The notes below the pieces were generated by a model, which made no database searches, had not been told where the DNA came from, and saw nothing but the letters and a program-made list of their open reading frames with translations. A stretch of 64,000 nucleotides of DNA from Jiangella alkaliphila (lineage in GTDB: Bacteria > Actinomycetota > Actinomycetes > Jiangellales > Jiangellaceae), in contig NZ_LT629791.1 of assembly GCF_900105925.1 (NCBI RefSeq), forward strand, positions 2,949,278-3,013,277, in the 5' to 3' direction. Each line of letters starts with the position of its first letter. Positions within the stretch are counted from its first letter, which is position 1. Below are positions 52,934-62,711 of this stretch, piece by piece. Made by a program: the position numbers and the translations under genes.

Positions 52934-55092
52934 CCTCCCACCGCCGGTTCGCCGGCCTGGCTGCCGCCCTGTCCACGGTCGCGCTCGCGCTGGTCCCGGT
53001 GGCGCCCGGCGCGGCCACGGCGGCGCCCGCCGCCGACGCCGTCACGCCCGTCGACTGGAGCCGGTTCGACGCCGGGCTCCCGGACGACGCGCAGGCCGAG
53101 CGGGTCCGCGCGATCCTGCTCAACTCCAGCGAGTACACGCTGCGCACCTGGTTCCCGGCCCGGTACGGCGGCCAGACAAGTGAGTACCTCGACCTCGGCG
53201 GCGTGGGCGAGGGCAACGTCCGCCCGCCCGGCAGTGCGGCCCTCGGCCTGGCCACCGTCCTGGCGACCGGCGCCTACGACCCCGCGGCCACCGGCGTGCC
53301 GGAGGAGCGGGCCCGCGAGGTGGCGCTGCGGCTGATCACCTCGATCGCCTACCGGCACGAGTCCAACTCGACTGCGGGCGCCTGGGGCACCGAGTGGCAG
53401 AGCGCGCTGTGGGCGTTCAACGCGGCGTTCGCCGGCTGGCTGCTGTGGGACGACCTGCCCGACGCGGACCGCGAGCGACTGGCCCGCATGGTGCGGGCCG
53501 AGGCCGGCGTGTTCCTCGACTACACCGTTCCCTACTACCAGCGTCCGGACGGCACCGTCGTCACCCCCGGCGACAGCAAGGCCGAGGAGAACGCGTGGAA
53601 CGCCGCCTTCCTCAACCTGGCTGTCGCGATGATGCCCGAGCACCCGGACGTCGCGGTCTGGCAGGACAAGGCGCTGGAGCTGATGGTCTCGGCCTACTCC
53701 CGGCCGAGCGACCTGCACGACGACACCGTCGTCAACGGCAAGCCGCTGAGCGAGTGGCTGAACGGCTCGAACATCTTCGAGGACGGGACGCTGGTCAACC
53801 ACAGCCGCATCCATCCCGACTACTTCACCAGCATCGCCAACAGCGTCGGCGCGCCGCTGGCGTACGCGCTGGCCGGCCGTGACACCCCGCGGGCGGCACT
53901 GCACAACGCCGGCGTCGTCTACGAGGCACTGGCCGACCACGTGTTCGCCGCGCCGCCCTACGCCGCGCCCGGCGGCACGATCTACGTGCGCGACGCGGCC
54001 GGCGCGGCCACCGCGCGCGTCTACTACCCGCAGGGCAACGACTGGGGCACCGACCGCCAGCTGCACTTCCTGCTGCTGGACACGCTCGCGGCGAGCTACG
54101 GGTTCGATGCCGGCAGCGAGCTGCCGGCCGCCGGCTGGGCCGCCGCGCACGCCCAGCGCGCGCTGGACATGCAGGCCCGGTTCGACGACGGCCGCACCTA
54201 CGGCGCCGCGTCGGAGGACACCTACTCCGGCCGTGAGCAGTGGGTGGCGCTGCTGGCCGCGCGCACGTACCTGACCCACTGGCTTGGACACAACACCGAC
54301 GTGGGCTTCACGAACCAGGCGTTCCCGGTGCGGCCGGGCGACCGCCCGGGCGCGACGCTCACCCTCGACGCGGCGGCCGCCTACCCGCAGGGCGTCGCCA
54401 CGCCGGTGACCGTCGCCGTGCGCAGCACGTCGGCGGCGCCGCTGAACCGGCTGGTGGTCGGCCTCGAGCTGCCGGACGGCTGGCAGGCGACCCGGACCGG
54501 CACGGCGGACGGTGTGCTGCCGCCCGGCGGGACCGCGACGGTGACCTGGCAGGTGACCCCGCCCGACGACGCCGGCGGCACCGCAGAGCTGGCGGTCACC
54601 GCCCGGTACCGGCACTACGGCACCGAGCGCGAGCTGACCGACTCCGCGGCCGTCGCCGTGCCACCCGGCGTCAACGTCGCCGTGGGCCGGCCGGTCACCG
54701 TGTCGTCGGCGCTGCGCGCGAACACCGGCGGCGGGCTGGCCGTCGACGGCGGCTTCGCCGACGCCAGCCGCTGGCTGTCGGCCGAGGGCGACCCGGCGCC
54801 GTGGCTGGTCGTCGACCTGGGCGAGCCGGCCGACGTCGCGGAGATCCACGTCTACTCCGGCTACAACTCGACGAACCACGACCCGACGACGACGCTCAAG
54901 GACTTCGCCGTCGAGGTGCGCACGCCGGCCGGCTGGCAGCAGGTGGCCGCGTTCACCGGCAACGTCGCGCACCACGTGGTGGCCGGTGACGTCGGCGTCA
55001 CCGGCGACCAGGTCCGGCTGTCCATCACCGACCCGTCGGGCAGCAGCATCGACGTCGCGCGGGTCTTCGAGGTGGAGGTCTACTCGTCATGA
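52930..55092 (+). CDS. Secreted alpha-toroid polysaccharide-lyase-like protein with NEW3 and F5/8-type C domains
   Basis: 720 residues with a Sec leader (about 1-34). Residues about 45-460 are an alpha-helical toroid. Two segments resemble the Asn-His-Tyr layout of hyaluronate/xanthan-type lyases: AEENAWNAAF (218-227) and EDGTLVNHSRIHPDYF (284-299, His291 and Tyr298). The His-Tyr spacing is seven rather than the nine of PL8, so this is at most a distant relation. About 470-575 is a NEW3/Ig-like module, and about 577-715 an F5/8 type C (discoidin, CBM32-like) domain (NVAVGRPVTVSSALRANTGG, WLVVDLGEPADVAEIHVYSG). GTG overlaps the previous stop, ATGA the next. Lyase activity would supply the substrate of the GH88/105 enzyme downstream. 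Confidence 0.62.
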   Translation: MTSHRRFAGLAAALSTVALALVPVAPGAATAAPAADAVTPVDWSRFDAGLPDDAQAERVRAILLNSSEYTLRTWFPARYGGQTSEYLDLGGVGEGNVRPPGSAALGLATVLATGAYDPAATGVPEERAREVALRLITSIAYRHESNSTAGAWGTEWQSALWAFNAAFAGWLLWDDLPDADRERLARMVRAEAGVFLDYTVPYYQRPDGTVVTPGDSKAEENAWNAAFLNLAVAMMPEHPDVAVWQDKALELMVSAYSRPSDLHDDTVVNGKPLSEWLNGSNIFEDGTLVNHSRIHPDYFTSIANSVGAPLAYALAGRDTPRAALHNAGVVYEALADHVFAAPPYAAPGGTIYVRDAAGAATARVYYPQGNDWGTDRQLHFLLLDTLAASYGFDAGSELPAAGWAAAHAQRALDMQARFDDGRTYGAASEDTYSGREQWVALLAARTYLTHWLGHNTDVGFTNQAFPVRPGDRPGATLTLDAAAAYPQGVATPVTVAVRSTSAAPLNRLVVGLELPDGWQATRTGTADGVLPPGGTATVTWQVTPPDDAGGTAELAVTARYRHYGTERELTDSAAVAVPPGVNVAVGRPVTVSSALRANTGGGLAVDGGFADASRWLSAEGDPAPWLVVDLGEPADVAEIHVYSGYNSTNHDPTTTLKDFAVEVRTPAGWQQVAAFTGNVAHHVVAGDVGVTGDQVRLSITDPSGSSIDVARVFEVEVYSS

Positions 55093-58000
55093 AGTGTCTC
55101 GCCGCGATCCTCGTCGCCGTCGTTGTCGCGGCTGGAGCCGTCCCGGCACCCGCCGGCGCGGAGGCCCCGGTCGCGCCCGTCAGCGGCATCCCCACGACCG
55201 ACCTGCCGAGTCGCGTGGCCGTCGGCGGTGAGGACGTCCTCAGCCTGGACGGGGCGTGGAGCTTCCGCACCGACCCGTCCGGCGCCTGGGACACCATCAC
55301 GGTGCCCGGCAACTGGGACGTCCACGACCGCTACGCCGGCCACCGCGGCAAGGGCTGGTACCAGCGCAGCTTCCAGGCGACGGCGCCGGCTGACGGCGAG
55401 CGGGCGCGGCTGCACTTCGGCGCCGTCTACTGGGACTCCCGCGTGTGGCTCAACGCGCGGCTGCTCGGCGAGCACCACGGCGGCTACACGCCGTTCGAGT
55501 TCGACGTCGCCGACCTGCTGGCCGACGGCGAGAATGTCGTGCTGGTCGAGGCGGACAACCGGTTCGACCAGGGCGCATGGTGGCCGTGGGGCGGCATCTC
55601 CCGCTCGGTGTCGCTGGTGACGACCGACGAGGTGCGCATCGACCGGCAGGAGGTCGTCGCGACGCCGGACCTGGACGTGGGCACGGCGGCGGTGACCTCG
55701 ACCGTGCTCCTGGCCAACGACGGCGACGCCGACCGCGAGATCACCGTCACCGGCGCGCTCACCGACCCCGACCGCGAGGAGCCGCTGCCCGTCGCCGGCG
55801 GCGAGCCGTCCGCGACGGTGACCGTCCCGGCCGGCGGGACGGCGTCCGCGGTGCTGACGGCCCAGGTGCCGGCCGGCGCCTACGAGCTGTGGTCGACCGA
55901 CCACCCGGCTCTGTACCGGTTCGAGACGACGCTCGGCACCGGCCACGCCGTGAGCGAGCGGTTCGGCATCCGCAGCATCGCGATCGACGGCACGTCCATC
56001 CTGCTCAACGGCGAGCCGGTGCGGCTGTCCGGCTACAACCGGGTGCAGGACGACCGCGTGTCCGGCAACACCGAGCCCACTGCGCTGGTGCGGCGCGACC
56101 TGGACCGGATGCGGGCGGCGGGGGCGACCATGATGCGGCTCAACTGCGTGCCGCAGGCGACGGAGCTGCTGGACTACGCCGACGAGATCGGCCTGCTGGT
56201 CGTCACCGAGGTGCCGGTGTGGGGCGGCGACCGCGACATCACGCCGTCGGGCTATCCGTCCATCCAGGCCGAGCTGACCGAGATGGTGCACCGCGACTAC
56301 AACCACCCGAGCGTGTTCGCGTACTCGGTGGCCAACGAGATCGCGGCGCACACGTCGGTGGGCCGCGAGTACGACCGGGTGATGTCGGCGTTCGTCCGGG
56401 CGCTCGACCCGCACCGGCTCGTCACCCAGGTGAGCAACTCGTACCCGAACGTGCAGCGGCCTGAGGACGACGGCTCGAACTACATGGACTTCATCAGCAT
56501 CAACATGTACGGGAGCTTCACCCAGCTCGCCGACCATGCCCACCGGCTGTGGCCGGACCGGCCGATCTTCGTCTCGGAGTACAGCCCGGACAGCTTCACC
56601 TTCCCGGTCACCCGTGAGCACCTGGACTTCCGCACCGGCGCCGCGGCGCTGACCCCGGCGTTCGCCGACCGGCCGTGGATCGTCGGTTGGTCGCAGTGGA
56701 CGTTCAACGACTACCGCAGCGACCACGCGGGCTCCTCGCCCAACCAGGTGCGCGGCTGGGGCGTCGTCGACGTCTGGGGCGGGCGCAAGCGCGCCTACGC
56801 GCAGGTCCAGGCCGCCAACGCGCCGATCGCCGGGCTGCGGCTCGTCGGCGGCACCGGGGAGTCTGCTGCGCGCGTGAGCATGGCCGAGCTGACGCCGCGC
56901 GGCACGGCGGACGGCGACGCGCCCGCGTTCGTGCTCCGCGGCTACCGGCTGGCATGGCAGGCCACCGACGCCGCCGGTGCGGTGGTCGACGGCCGGGTCA
57001 TCGAGCTGCCGGAGATCGCGCCCGGCGACGACCTGCTGCGGGTCCCGGTGGGCTGGGCCGACGCCGCCGGCGCCGCGGTCACCCAGCAGGTCAGCCTGCT
57101 CTCGCCGACCGGGCATGAGCTGGCGGTCGCGACGGCTGCCGTGCGGGCTCCGGCCGCTCCGTCGGTGACGTCCGTCGTCGAGGCGACCGGCGCGGTGCGG
57201 GTCCGGTACTCGGCGGTCCCGGGCGCCGACGCCTATCGGGTGACGGCGAGCCGCGGCGGCGCCGTCGTCGCCACGGACACGGTCGAGGCGTTCGCGGACC
57301 TCACCGGGCTGGGCGACGGCGGGCCGGTCGAGGTGGTCGTCGCGGCGGTGAACGGCGCGGGCGCGACGGCGGCCGGCCCGGTGACCGCGACGCCCGTCAC
57401 CGGCGCCGGCGCGCTGCCGCCGCGGCTGGCCACCGTCGTCCCCGTCCAGTCCGGACTGGTGCTCGGCTACTCCGACGCGCGGGCCGGCGGCAGCTACGAG
57501 GTCGAGGTCGCCGACGTGCGCACCGGCGAGGAGGCCCGCCGGTACGAGACCGCTCTGCGCGGCTCGACCCGCGTGGACGGCCTCGCCGCCGGGCGCGAGT
57601 ACGAGGTGCGGCTGCGCCGGATCGAGCCCGGCGGCGCCGCCGGGGTATGGAGTGAGCCGCTGGCCGCGACCACGCTGTCGCCGCAATCCGTGCCCGGGCT
57701 CACCGTCCACGGCCTGATCGCCGGTTCGACCACGGCCGGCGTGCGGCTGACCCCGCCGGACGGCGTCGAGCGCTACCACGTCCGCGTCGCCGGCCCGGGT
57801 CGCGCCGGCCGGGGCGAGTTCACCGTCGAACGGGCCGGTGTCGACCTGCTGCCGATCACCGGCCTCGACCCGGACGCGTCCTACACGATCACCGTCCGGG
57901 CCGAGACCGCGACCGGGCTGTCGCGGCCGTGGACGGCGCAGGTCCGCACGGCCGCGGCGGCCGCTTCGGAGCCGTCGCCCCCGTCCGGGCTCTCCGTAAC

Positions 58001-58637
58001 CGACACCGTGCTGAGCTGGGACGCCGTCGACGGCGCGGCCGGCTACCTGGTCACCCGCGCGGCCTGCGGAACCACCGCGACGCTGGCCGTCACCGCGGAC
58101 ACGTCGGTCGTGATCGGCCCGGCCGGCCGCAACGGCGGCGAGTACACGGTGACGTCACTGGCCGACGGGCGCATCGGCGCGCCCTCGCCGCCGCTGCGGG
58201 TCGACGGCTCGCAGCACTGCACCGCCACCGTCACCGTCGGCGACACCCAGCCGCGCCCGGACGGGACCGTCCCGTTCGCCGCCGCGGGCGCCTGGTCGCC
58301 GAGCAGCCTGGCCGGCCCGGACGGCGCCGGCTCGCTGTACAGCAACCGTGTCGGCGACTCCGCCACGTGGACGCCCGGCCTGGTCGAGGCCGGCCGCTAC
58401 GAGGTGCAGGCGTGGTTCCCGGCCGACGCCAACACCACGACGTCGGCGCGGTACGTGGTCCAGCACCCCGGCGGGTCCAGCACGGTCACCGTCAACCAGA
58501 AGGCCCAGGGCGGCGCGTGGGTGCCGCTCGGGACCTGGGAGTTCGCGGCCGGCACCGGATCGTCCGTCGTCCTGTCGGCGGTGTCGGCCGGCTACACCCG
58601 TGCGTCGTCAGTCCGCTTCGTTCCCGCCGCCCCGTGA
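55089..58637 (+). CDS. Secreted GH2-family glycoside hydrolase with FN3 and golvesin-type domains
   Basis: 1182 residues with a Sec leader (about 1-22). The N-terminal jelly-roll (LDGAWSFRTDPSGAWDTITV, GKGWYQRSF) and Ig-like domain precede a barrel in which the GH2 acid/base is Glu417 (SVANEIAAH) and the nucleophile Glu497 (IFVSEYSPDS), 80 residues apart as expected. Residues about 690-1050 hold several FN3-like repeats (SVPGADAYRVTASRGGAV, GYLVTRAACG), and about 1051-1180 a golvesin-type domain (AAAGAWSPSSLAGPDGAGSL, VQAWFPADANTTTSARYVV). Beta-galactosidase, beta-mannosidase or beta-glucuronidase activity is possible; residues near the site do not settle it. Translationally coupled to the gene before it. 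Confidence 0.85.
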   Translation: MKCLAAILVAVVVAAGAVPAPAGAEAPVAPVSGIPTTDLPSRVAVGGEDVLSLDGAWSFRTDPSGAWDTITVPGNWDVHDRYAGHRGKGWYQRSFQATAPADGERARLHFGAVYWDSRVWLNARLLGEHHGGYTPFEFDVADLLADGENVVLVEADNRFDQGAWWPWGGISRSVSLVTTDEVRIDRQEVVATPDLDVGTAAVTSTVLLANDGDADREITVTGALTDPDREEPLPVAGGEPSATVTVPAGGTASAVLTAQVPAGAYELWSTDHPALYRFETTLGTGHAVSERFGIRSIAIDGTSILLNGEPVRLSGYNRVQDDRVSGNTEPTALVRRDLDRMRAAGATMMRLNCVPQATELLDYADEIGLLVVTEVPVWGGDRDITPSGYPSIQAELTEMVHRDYNHPSVFAYSVANEIAAHTSVGREYDRVMSAFVRALDPHRLVTQVSNSYPNVQRPEDDGSNYMDFISINMYGSFTQLADHAHRLWPDRPIFVSEYSPDSFTFPVTREHLDFRTGAAALTPAFADRPWIVGWSQWTFNDYRSDHAGSSPNQVRGWGVVDVWGGRKRAYAQVQAANAPIAGLRLVGGTGESAARVSMAELTPRGTADGDAPAFVLRGYRLAWQATDAAGAVVDGRVIELPEIAPGDDLLRVPVGWADAAGAAVTQQVSLLSPTGHELAVATAAVRAPAAPSVTSVVEATGAVRVRYSAVPGADAYRVTASRGGAVVATDTVEAFADLTGLGDGGPVEVVVAAVNGAGATAAGPVTATPVTGAGALPPRLATVVPVQSGLVLGYSDARAGGSYEVEVADVRTGEEARRYETALRGSTRVDGLAAGREYEVRLRRIEPGGAAGVWSEPLAATTLSPQSVPGLTVHGLIAGSTTAGVRLTPPDGVERYHVRVAGPGRAGRGEFTVERAGVDLLPITGLDPDASYTITVRAETATGLSRPWTAQVRTAAAAASEPSPPSGLSVTDTVLSWDAVDGAAGYLVTRAACGTTATLAVTADTSVVIGPAGRNGGEYTVTSLADGRIGAPSPPLRVDGSQHCTATVTVGDTQPRPDGTVPFAAAGAWSPSSLAGPDGAGSLYSNRVGDSATWTPGLVEAGRYEVQAWFPADANTTTSARYVVQHPGGSSTVTVNQKAQGGAWVPLGTWEFAAGTGSSVVLSAVSAGYTRASSVRFVPAAP

Positions 58638-58653
58638 GCCGAAGGAGCCTCGC

Positions 58654-61422
58654 ATGCGTATTCCGCGCCGGATGATCGCCCTGCTCGCCGTACCCCTGAT
58701 CGCGGCCGGCCTTGCCGCCGGTCCGGCATCGGCACAGGAACCGCTGTTCGCCGACGACTTCTCCGCCGGCATGGGCGGCTGGCGGGCGGTGACCGGGTCG
58801 CTGGACGAATGGACGATCGGCGGCACCGAGTTCCCCTACACCACGGTCGACACGGTGGCGCAGGCCTCGGGCCGCTACATCACCCCCGACCCGGCCGTCG
58901 TGCTGCCGGAGTCGTACGAGATCAGGGTGCGGGCTCGCATCGACGCGTCCGGCGCCAGCGACGCCGTGCCGCTCAACGTCCTGACGGACTGGACGGACAC
59001 CTCCGGGCCCCGGGTGGGGAACCTTGCGCTCCAGGTCGCCGGCCTGTCCACCATCCGCATGTCCCGCCCGATCGGCGCGGCCGAGTGCGTGGGCGCCGCC
59101 CCGGTACTGGAGACCGGGCAGTGGTTCGACGTCACCCTGACCCGGGCGAACGGCATCCTCGCGGCGGAGATCAACGGCGAGCGGGTGGCGGCGGTCCGGG
59201 CGGGTGCGGACGGCGGCACCGTCGGGCTCGGCGTCTACCGGTCCCGCACGTCGATCTCGTCGATCGTCGTGTCCCCGCTGGACGAGGCCGCGGCCGGCCA
59301 CCCGACCCAGCCCACCGGCTGCGACTGGACCGGGCCGGGAACGCCTGACGACGAGCAGCCGGTGATCCTCAACCAGAGCGGCTTCAACACCGACCGGCCG
59401 AAGCGGTTCACCGCGCCGAAGGCCGAGGACGGCGCCCGGTTCGCCGTCGTCGACGAGTCCGGTGCCGAGCGGTACACCGGCGAGGTGACCGGCGGCGTCG
59501 GTGACTTCAGCGCCTTCCGCCCGGCCGCCGGCGAGGGTGACTACCGCGTGGTCGTAACCGGCACCGCGGGTGAGGGGGAGTCGGCGCCGTTCGGCATCGG
59601 CCCGTCCTGGCTGGAGCGGGTGTCGTACGAGAACGCCGTCGAGTTCATGAGCGGGTCGCGCTGCTACTTCGGCGACGCCGCCGCCTCCGACGTCGGCTGG
59701 CACAGCCCTCGCTGCCGGTGGAGCGTCATGTGGCGCGACGGCGACACGTACTCGTTCGAGGTGCCGACGCTGATCGACCTGTTCTCGGCCAACCCGAGCG
59801 CGTTCGAGGGGATGCGCCTCGAGGACGCCGTCTACCGCGGCATGGCCTACGAGCTGCCGGCCGACACCCCCGAGGTGGTGCGGATGATCGCCTGGGGCGT
59901 GGACCGGATGCTGGCGCACGACGTCAACCACACGCTCTGGAAGGGGCAGCTGGCGGCGTTCCTGCGCGCCTACCCGGACCTGGCCGAGTGGATTCCGGTC
60001 GAGATGTACGAGGACGTCCGCGACTACCTGTTCCCGCTGTGGGGACACCAGCCGCACGACCGGTTCACCTCCGCCTACGACTACACGCCGCACACCGCAG
60101 ACCTGTTCCAGACCTACACGCAGGTCGGCACCGGCAAGGGCGAGTTCCCGCCCGGTCACTCGATCCGGGCCAACCTCGACATGTACGACGTGGCGCTGCG
60201 CGAGGGCCGGCCCGACGCCGCCGCCTACCTGGACGCCGCACAGCGCAACGCCGCCTGGATCGTCGGCAACCTCGACTGGACCGACCCGCTGACCACCAAG
60301 GGCCAGCGGATGTCCGAGCACATCACCGTCACGGCGCTGGTCGACTTCCTGCGCCGGTACCCGTCGGAGGCGCCGGCGGGCACGGCGGCGAAGATCACGG
60401 AGTGGGCCACGGTGGCCGTCGGGCGGTCGGACAACCTGTGGGACTTCCGCAAGTACTCCGACGACCGGTGGACGATCCCGTCGTTCACCGGTGGCGGTGG
60501 CACGGACCCCAACGAGACCGGCAACCTCGCCGGCTTCGCCGCGCCCGCCCTGGCCGCGGCGAGCGTCGTCGACGATCCGGCGCTGGCGCAGCGGCTGCGC
60601 GAGCTCGCCGTCGCCGCCGTCGACAACATCTTCGGGCGCAACCCCACCGGCCGGCACGCCTCCTACCGGGCGGCCACCGAGCAGTGGGGCTTCGAGGGCG
60701 CCGAGCTCGGCTGGTTCAGTGAGTTCCAGGGCGGCGCCGGCATCCTGCAGGGCGTGCCCGGCGTGCTGGACGGATCGCCGAAGAACGCGCACTTCCCGTA
60801 CAACCCCGGCGTGGGCAACATCGGCCACAGCGAGGGCTGGGTGGCGTTCAACACCGCCTGGAACGAGTCGCTGGCCTGGCTGGCCGACGCCGAGACGTCC
60901 GTGCGGGTGGTGGACGGCGCCGTCGAGCTGACCGCGCCCCTCGACCTCGACACCACGGCGCTGGACCGGGCGACGGTACAGGTGCGGGTCGGCTCCGGCG
61001 CGCCGGTGGACCTGGCCGTCCAGCAGGTCTCGGCATCCGCGGCCGTGTTCCGTGGCGCCCTGGACACCGACGCGCTGGGCGCCGAGCCCGGCGACGTCGT
61101 GACGGTGTCGTACGGGCTGGGCTCGTTCACGGCCCGCACGTCGGTGACGGTCGAGGCCGCCGACGCCTGCCCGGCCGGCCACCCGGCGGACGTGACGGTG
61201 ACCTTCGGCGGCGTCGACTCCGGTGTGGTCAACCACGACAGGGGCGACGGCTGCACGTTCCTCGACGTGGTCGACGCGCGGGGGCCGTTCGCCGATCACG
61301 GCGCACTGGTCCGCGCCGTGCGCGACACGTCGTCGCAGTGGTTCGCCGACGGTCTGCTCACCCGGCAGGAGAGCGCGGACCTGCTGGTCGCGGCGGCCGG
61401 ATCGGCAGGAGGTATCCGATGA
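58654..61422 (+). CDS. Secreted GH9-like six-hairpin glycosidase with CelD-type N-terminal Ig domain
   Basis: 922 residues with a Sec leader (about 1-27, ASAQ). Residues about 30-220 are a jelly-roll of concanavalin type (DDFSAGMGGW). About 235-325 matches the Ig-like cap of CelD-type GH9 enzymes (VILNQSGFNTDRPKRFTAPK). The catalytic (alpha/alpha)6 core runs to about residue 745. The canonical DAGD pair appears altered to WRDGDTYSFEVPTL (Asp362, Asp364), and the acid is probably Glu727 in GHSEGWVAFNTAWNESLAWL. The end resembles a short FIMAH domain. ATG behind GAAGGAG. An endo-acting or accessory role on a beta-glucan backbone is plausible. Confidence 0.72.
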   Translation: MRIPRRMIALLAVPLIAAGLAAGPASAQEPLFADDFSAGMGGWRAVTGSLDEWTIGGTEFPYTTVDTVAQASGRYITPDPAVVLPESYEIRVRARIDASGASDAVPLNVLTDWTDTSGPRVGNLALQVAGLSTIRMSRPIGAAECVGAAPVLETGQWFDVTLTRANGILAAEINGERVAAVRAGADGGTVGLGVYRSRTSISSIVVSPLDEAAAGHPTQPTGCDWTGPGTPDDEQPVILNQSGFNTDRPKRFTAPKAEDGARFAVVDESGAERYTGEVTGGVGDFSAFRPAAGEGDYRVVVTGTAGEGESAPFGIGPSWLERVSYENAVEFMSGSRCYFGDAAASDVGWHSPRCRWSVMWRDGDTYSFEVPTLIDLFSANPSAFEGMRLEDAVYRGMAYELPADTPEVVRMIAWGVDRMLAHDVNHTLWKGQLAAFLRAYPDLAEWIPVEMYEDVRDYLFPLWGHQPHDRFTSAYDYTPHTADLFQTYTQVGTGKGEFPPGHSIRANLDMYDVALREGRPDAAAYLDAAQRNAAWIVGNLDWTDPLTTKGQRMSEHITVTALVDFLRRYPSEAPAGTAAKITEWATVAVGRSDNLWDFRKYSDDRWTIPSFTGGGGTDPNETGNLAGFAAPALAAASVVDDPALAQRLRELAVAAVDNIFGRNPTGRHASYRAATEQWGFEGAELGWFSEFQGGAGILQGVPGVLDGSPKNAHFPYNPGVGNIGHSEGWVAFNTAWNESLAWLADAETSVRVVDGAVELTAPLDLDTTALDRATVQVRVGSGAPVDLAVQQVSASAAVFRGALDTDALGAEPGDVVTVSYGLGSFTARTSVTVEAADACPAGHPADVTVTFGGVDSGVVNHDRGDGCTFLDVVDARGPFADHGALVRAVRDTSSQWFADGLLTRQESADLLVAAAGSAGGIR

Positions 61423-62711
61423 CCACGGTCTACTCCCGCCGCCGGCTGCTCCAGCTGCTGGGCGCCGGCGTCGGCGCGGCCGGGTTGGCCGCCTGCGCGC
61501 CGTCCGCGCCGGGGGAGAGCCGTCCCTCCGCCGGTGGCAGCCCGGCCGGCGATCCCACCGACTTCAGCTTCGCCTCGTGGTCGCTGTCGGAGGAGGCGGC
61601 GGCGCCGGTCGTGCAGGCCCAGCTCGACGCCTACGCGGGAGAGCACGGCATCGCGATCGACGGCGTGACGTATCCGTTCAACGAGTACCTCAACCAGCTC
61701 GTCCTCCAGATCCGCGGCGGGCAGTTCAGCGGCGCCGCCCAGCTCGACGTCGCCTGGCTGGGCGTGGTGGCGCCGCTGGGCGCCCTGCGCGACGTCGGCG
61801 CCGTCGTGTCAGGCGGCGGCTACACCGACACCGCCGTCAGGGCCGGGCAGGTCGACGACGCCCAGTGGGGCGTGCCGTGGACCATCGGCGCCATCGGCCT
61901 GGTCACCAACACCGAGCTGCTCGGCCGGGTCGGCGCGACCACGGCGCCGGAGACGATCGAGGACTTCGAGGCCCTGCTGACCGAGCTGAAGACACTCGGC
62001 GACGGCATCGTCCCCTACGCCGCCATGACCAAGCCGGCGCAGATGAAGGACATCCTCACCTGGATGGAGACCTTCGGCAGCCCGCTGATCGACGGCGACA
62101 CCGTGACCATCGGCGACGAGCCGAGCGTGGAGGCGGTCGCCTGGTTCAAACGGCTCTACGACGCCGGGCTGATCGCGCCTGACGTCGACCGCTTCGACGC
62201 GCGGGCGCTGTTCGGCCAGGGCAAGGTCGGGGTGTACGACGACGCCGTCAAGGGGACCGCGGCCACGATCGCCGACTCGCCCGACCCGGAGCTGGCGGCC
62301 AAGCTCGACGGCATCGCCCGGCCGGTGCTGGCCGCCGGTGACACCCCGCGCTCTCTGTTGTGGGGCCACGTCATCGTGGTGGTCGACGGCGACGGCGCCG
62401 ACACGGCCACCGACTACGCCCACTGGGTGACCTCGGACGAGGGGACGGTCGTGCGGTACTTCGAGGACATCCTGGCTCCGCCGGCGCTGGAGGCCGCGGT
62501 CGACGCACCGGAGGTCACCGCCCACGCACTGACCGCGGCCTTCAACGAGCGCGTCACTCCGACCGCCACGGCCAGCCCGTTCTGGCGCTTCCCGCAGTAC
62601 GCCCAGATGGAGACCGCCGTCGCCGAGCAGGTGCAGAGCGTGCTGGTCGGCGATTCCTCGCCGGTCGACGCCATGCGGGCCGCCGGCCAGGCCGTCCAGG
62701 CGCTGATCTGA
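61419..62711 (+). CDS. Tat-exported sugar-binding lipoprotein 2
   Basis: A 430-residue solute-binding protein. Twin-arginine leader SRRRLLQLLGAGVGAAG and lipobox LAAC; the ATG overlaps the GH9-like stop (ATGA) behind CAGGAGG. The mature part parallels the protein at 46108 throughout (FSFASWSLSEEA, NEYLNQLVLQIRGGQFSGAA, WTIGAIGLVTNTELLG, FWRFPQYAQME). The most varied stretches are those facing the ligand cleft, so it may bind a different oligosaccharide length or decoration and hand it to the same permeases. Confidence 0.92.
   Translation: MTTVYSRRRLLQLLGAGVGAAGLAACAPSAPGESRPSAGGSPAGDPTDFSFASWSLSEEAAAPVVQAQLDAYAGEHGIAIDGVTYPFNEYLNQLVLQIRGGQFSGAAQLDVAWLGVVAPLGALRDVGAVVSGGGYTDTAVRAGQVDDAQWGVPWTIGAIGLVTNTELLGRVGATTAPETIEDFEALLTELKTLGDGIVPYAAMTKPAQMKDILTWMETFGSPLIDGDTVTIGDEPSVEAVAWFKRLYDAGLIAPDVDRFDARALFGQGKVGVYDDAVKGTAATIADSPDPELAAKLDGIARPVLAAGDTPRSLLWGHVIVVVDGDGADTATDYAHWVTSDEGTVVRYFEDILAPPALEAAVDAPEVTAHALTAAFNERVTPTATASPFWRFPQYAQMETAVAEQVQSVLVGDSSPVDAMRAAGQAVQALI

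Noticed and set aside
58654..61422. Assignment as a standard GH9 cellulase
   Set aside because: The DAGD motif is not intact and the partners are uronate-pathway genes.
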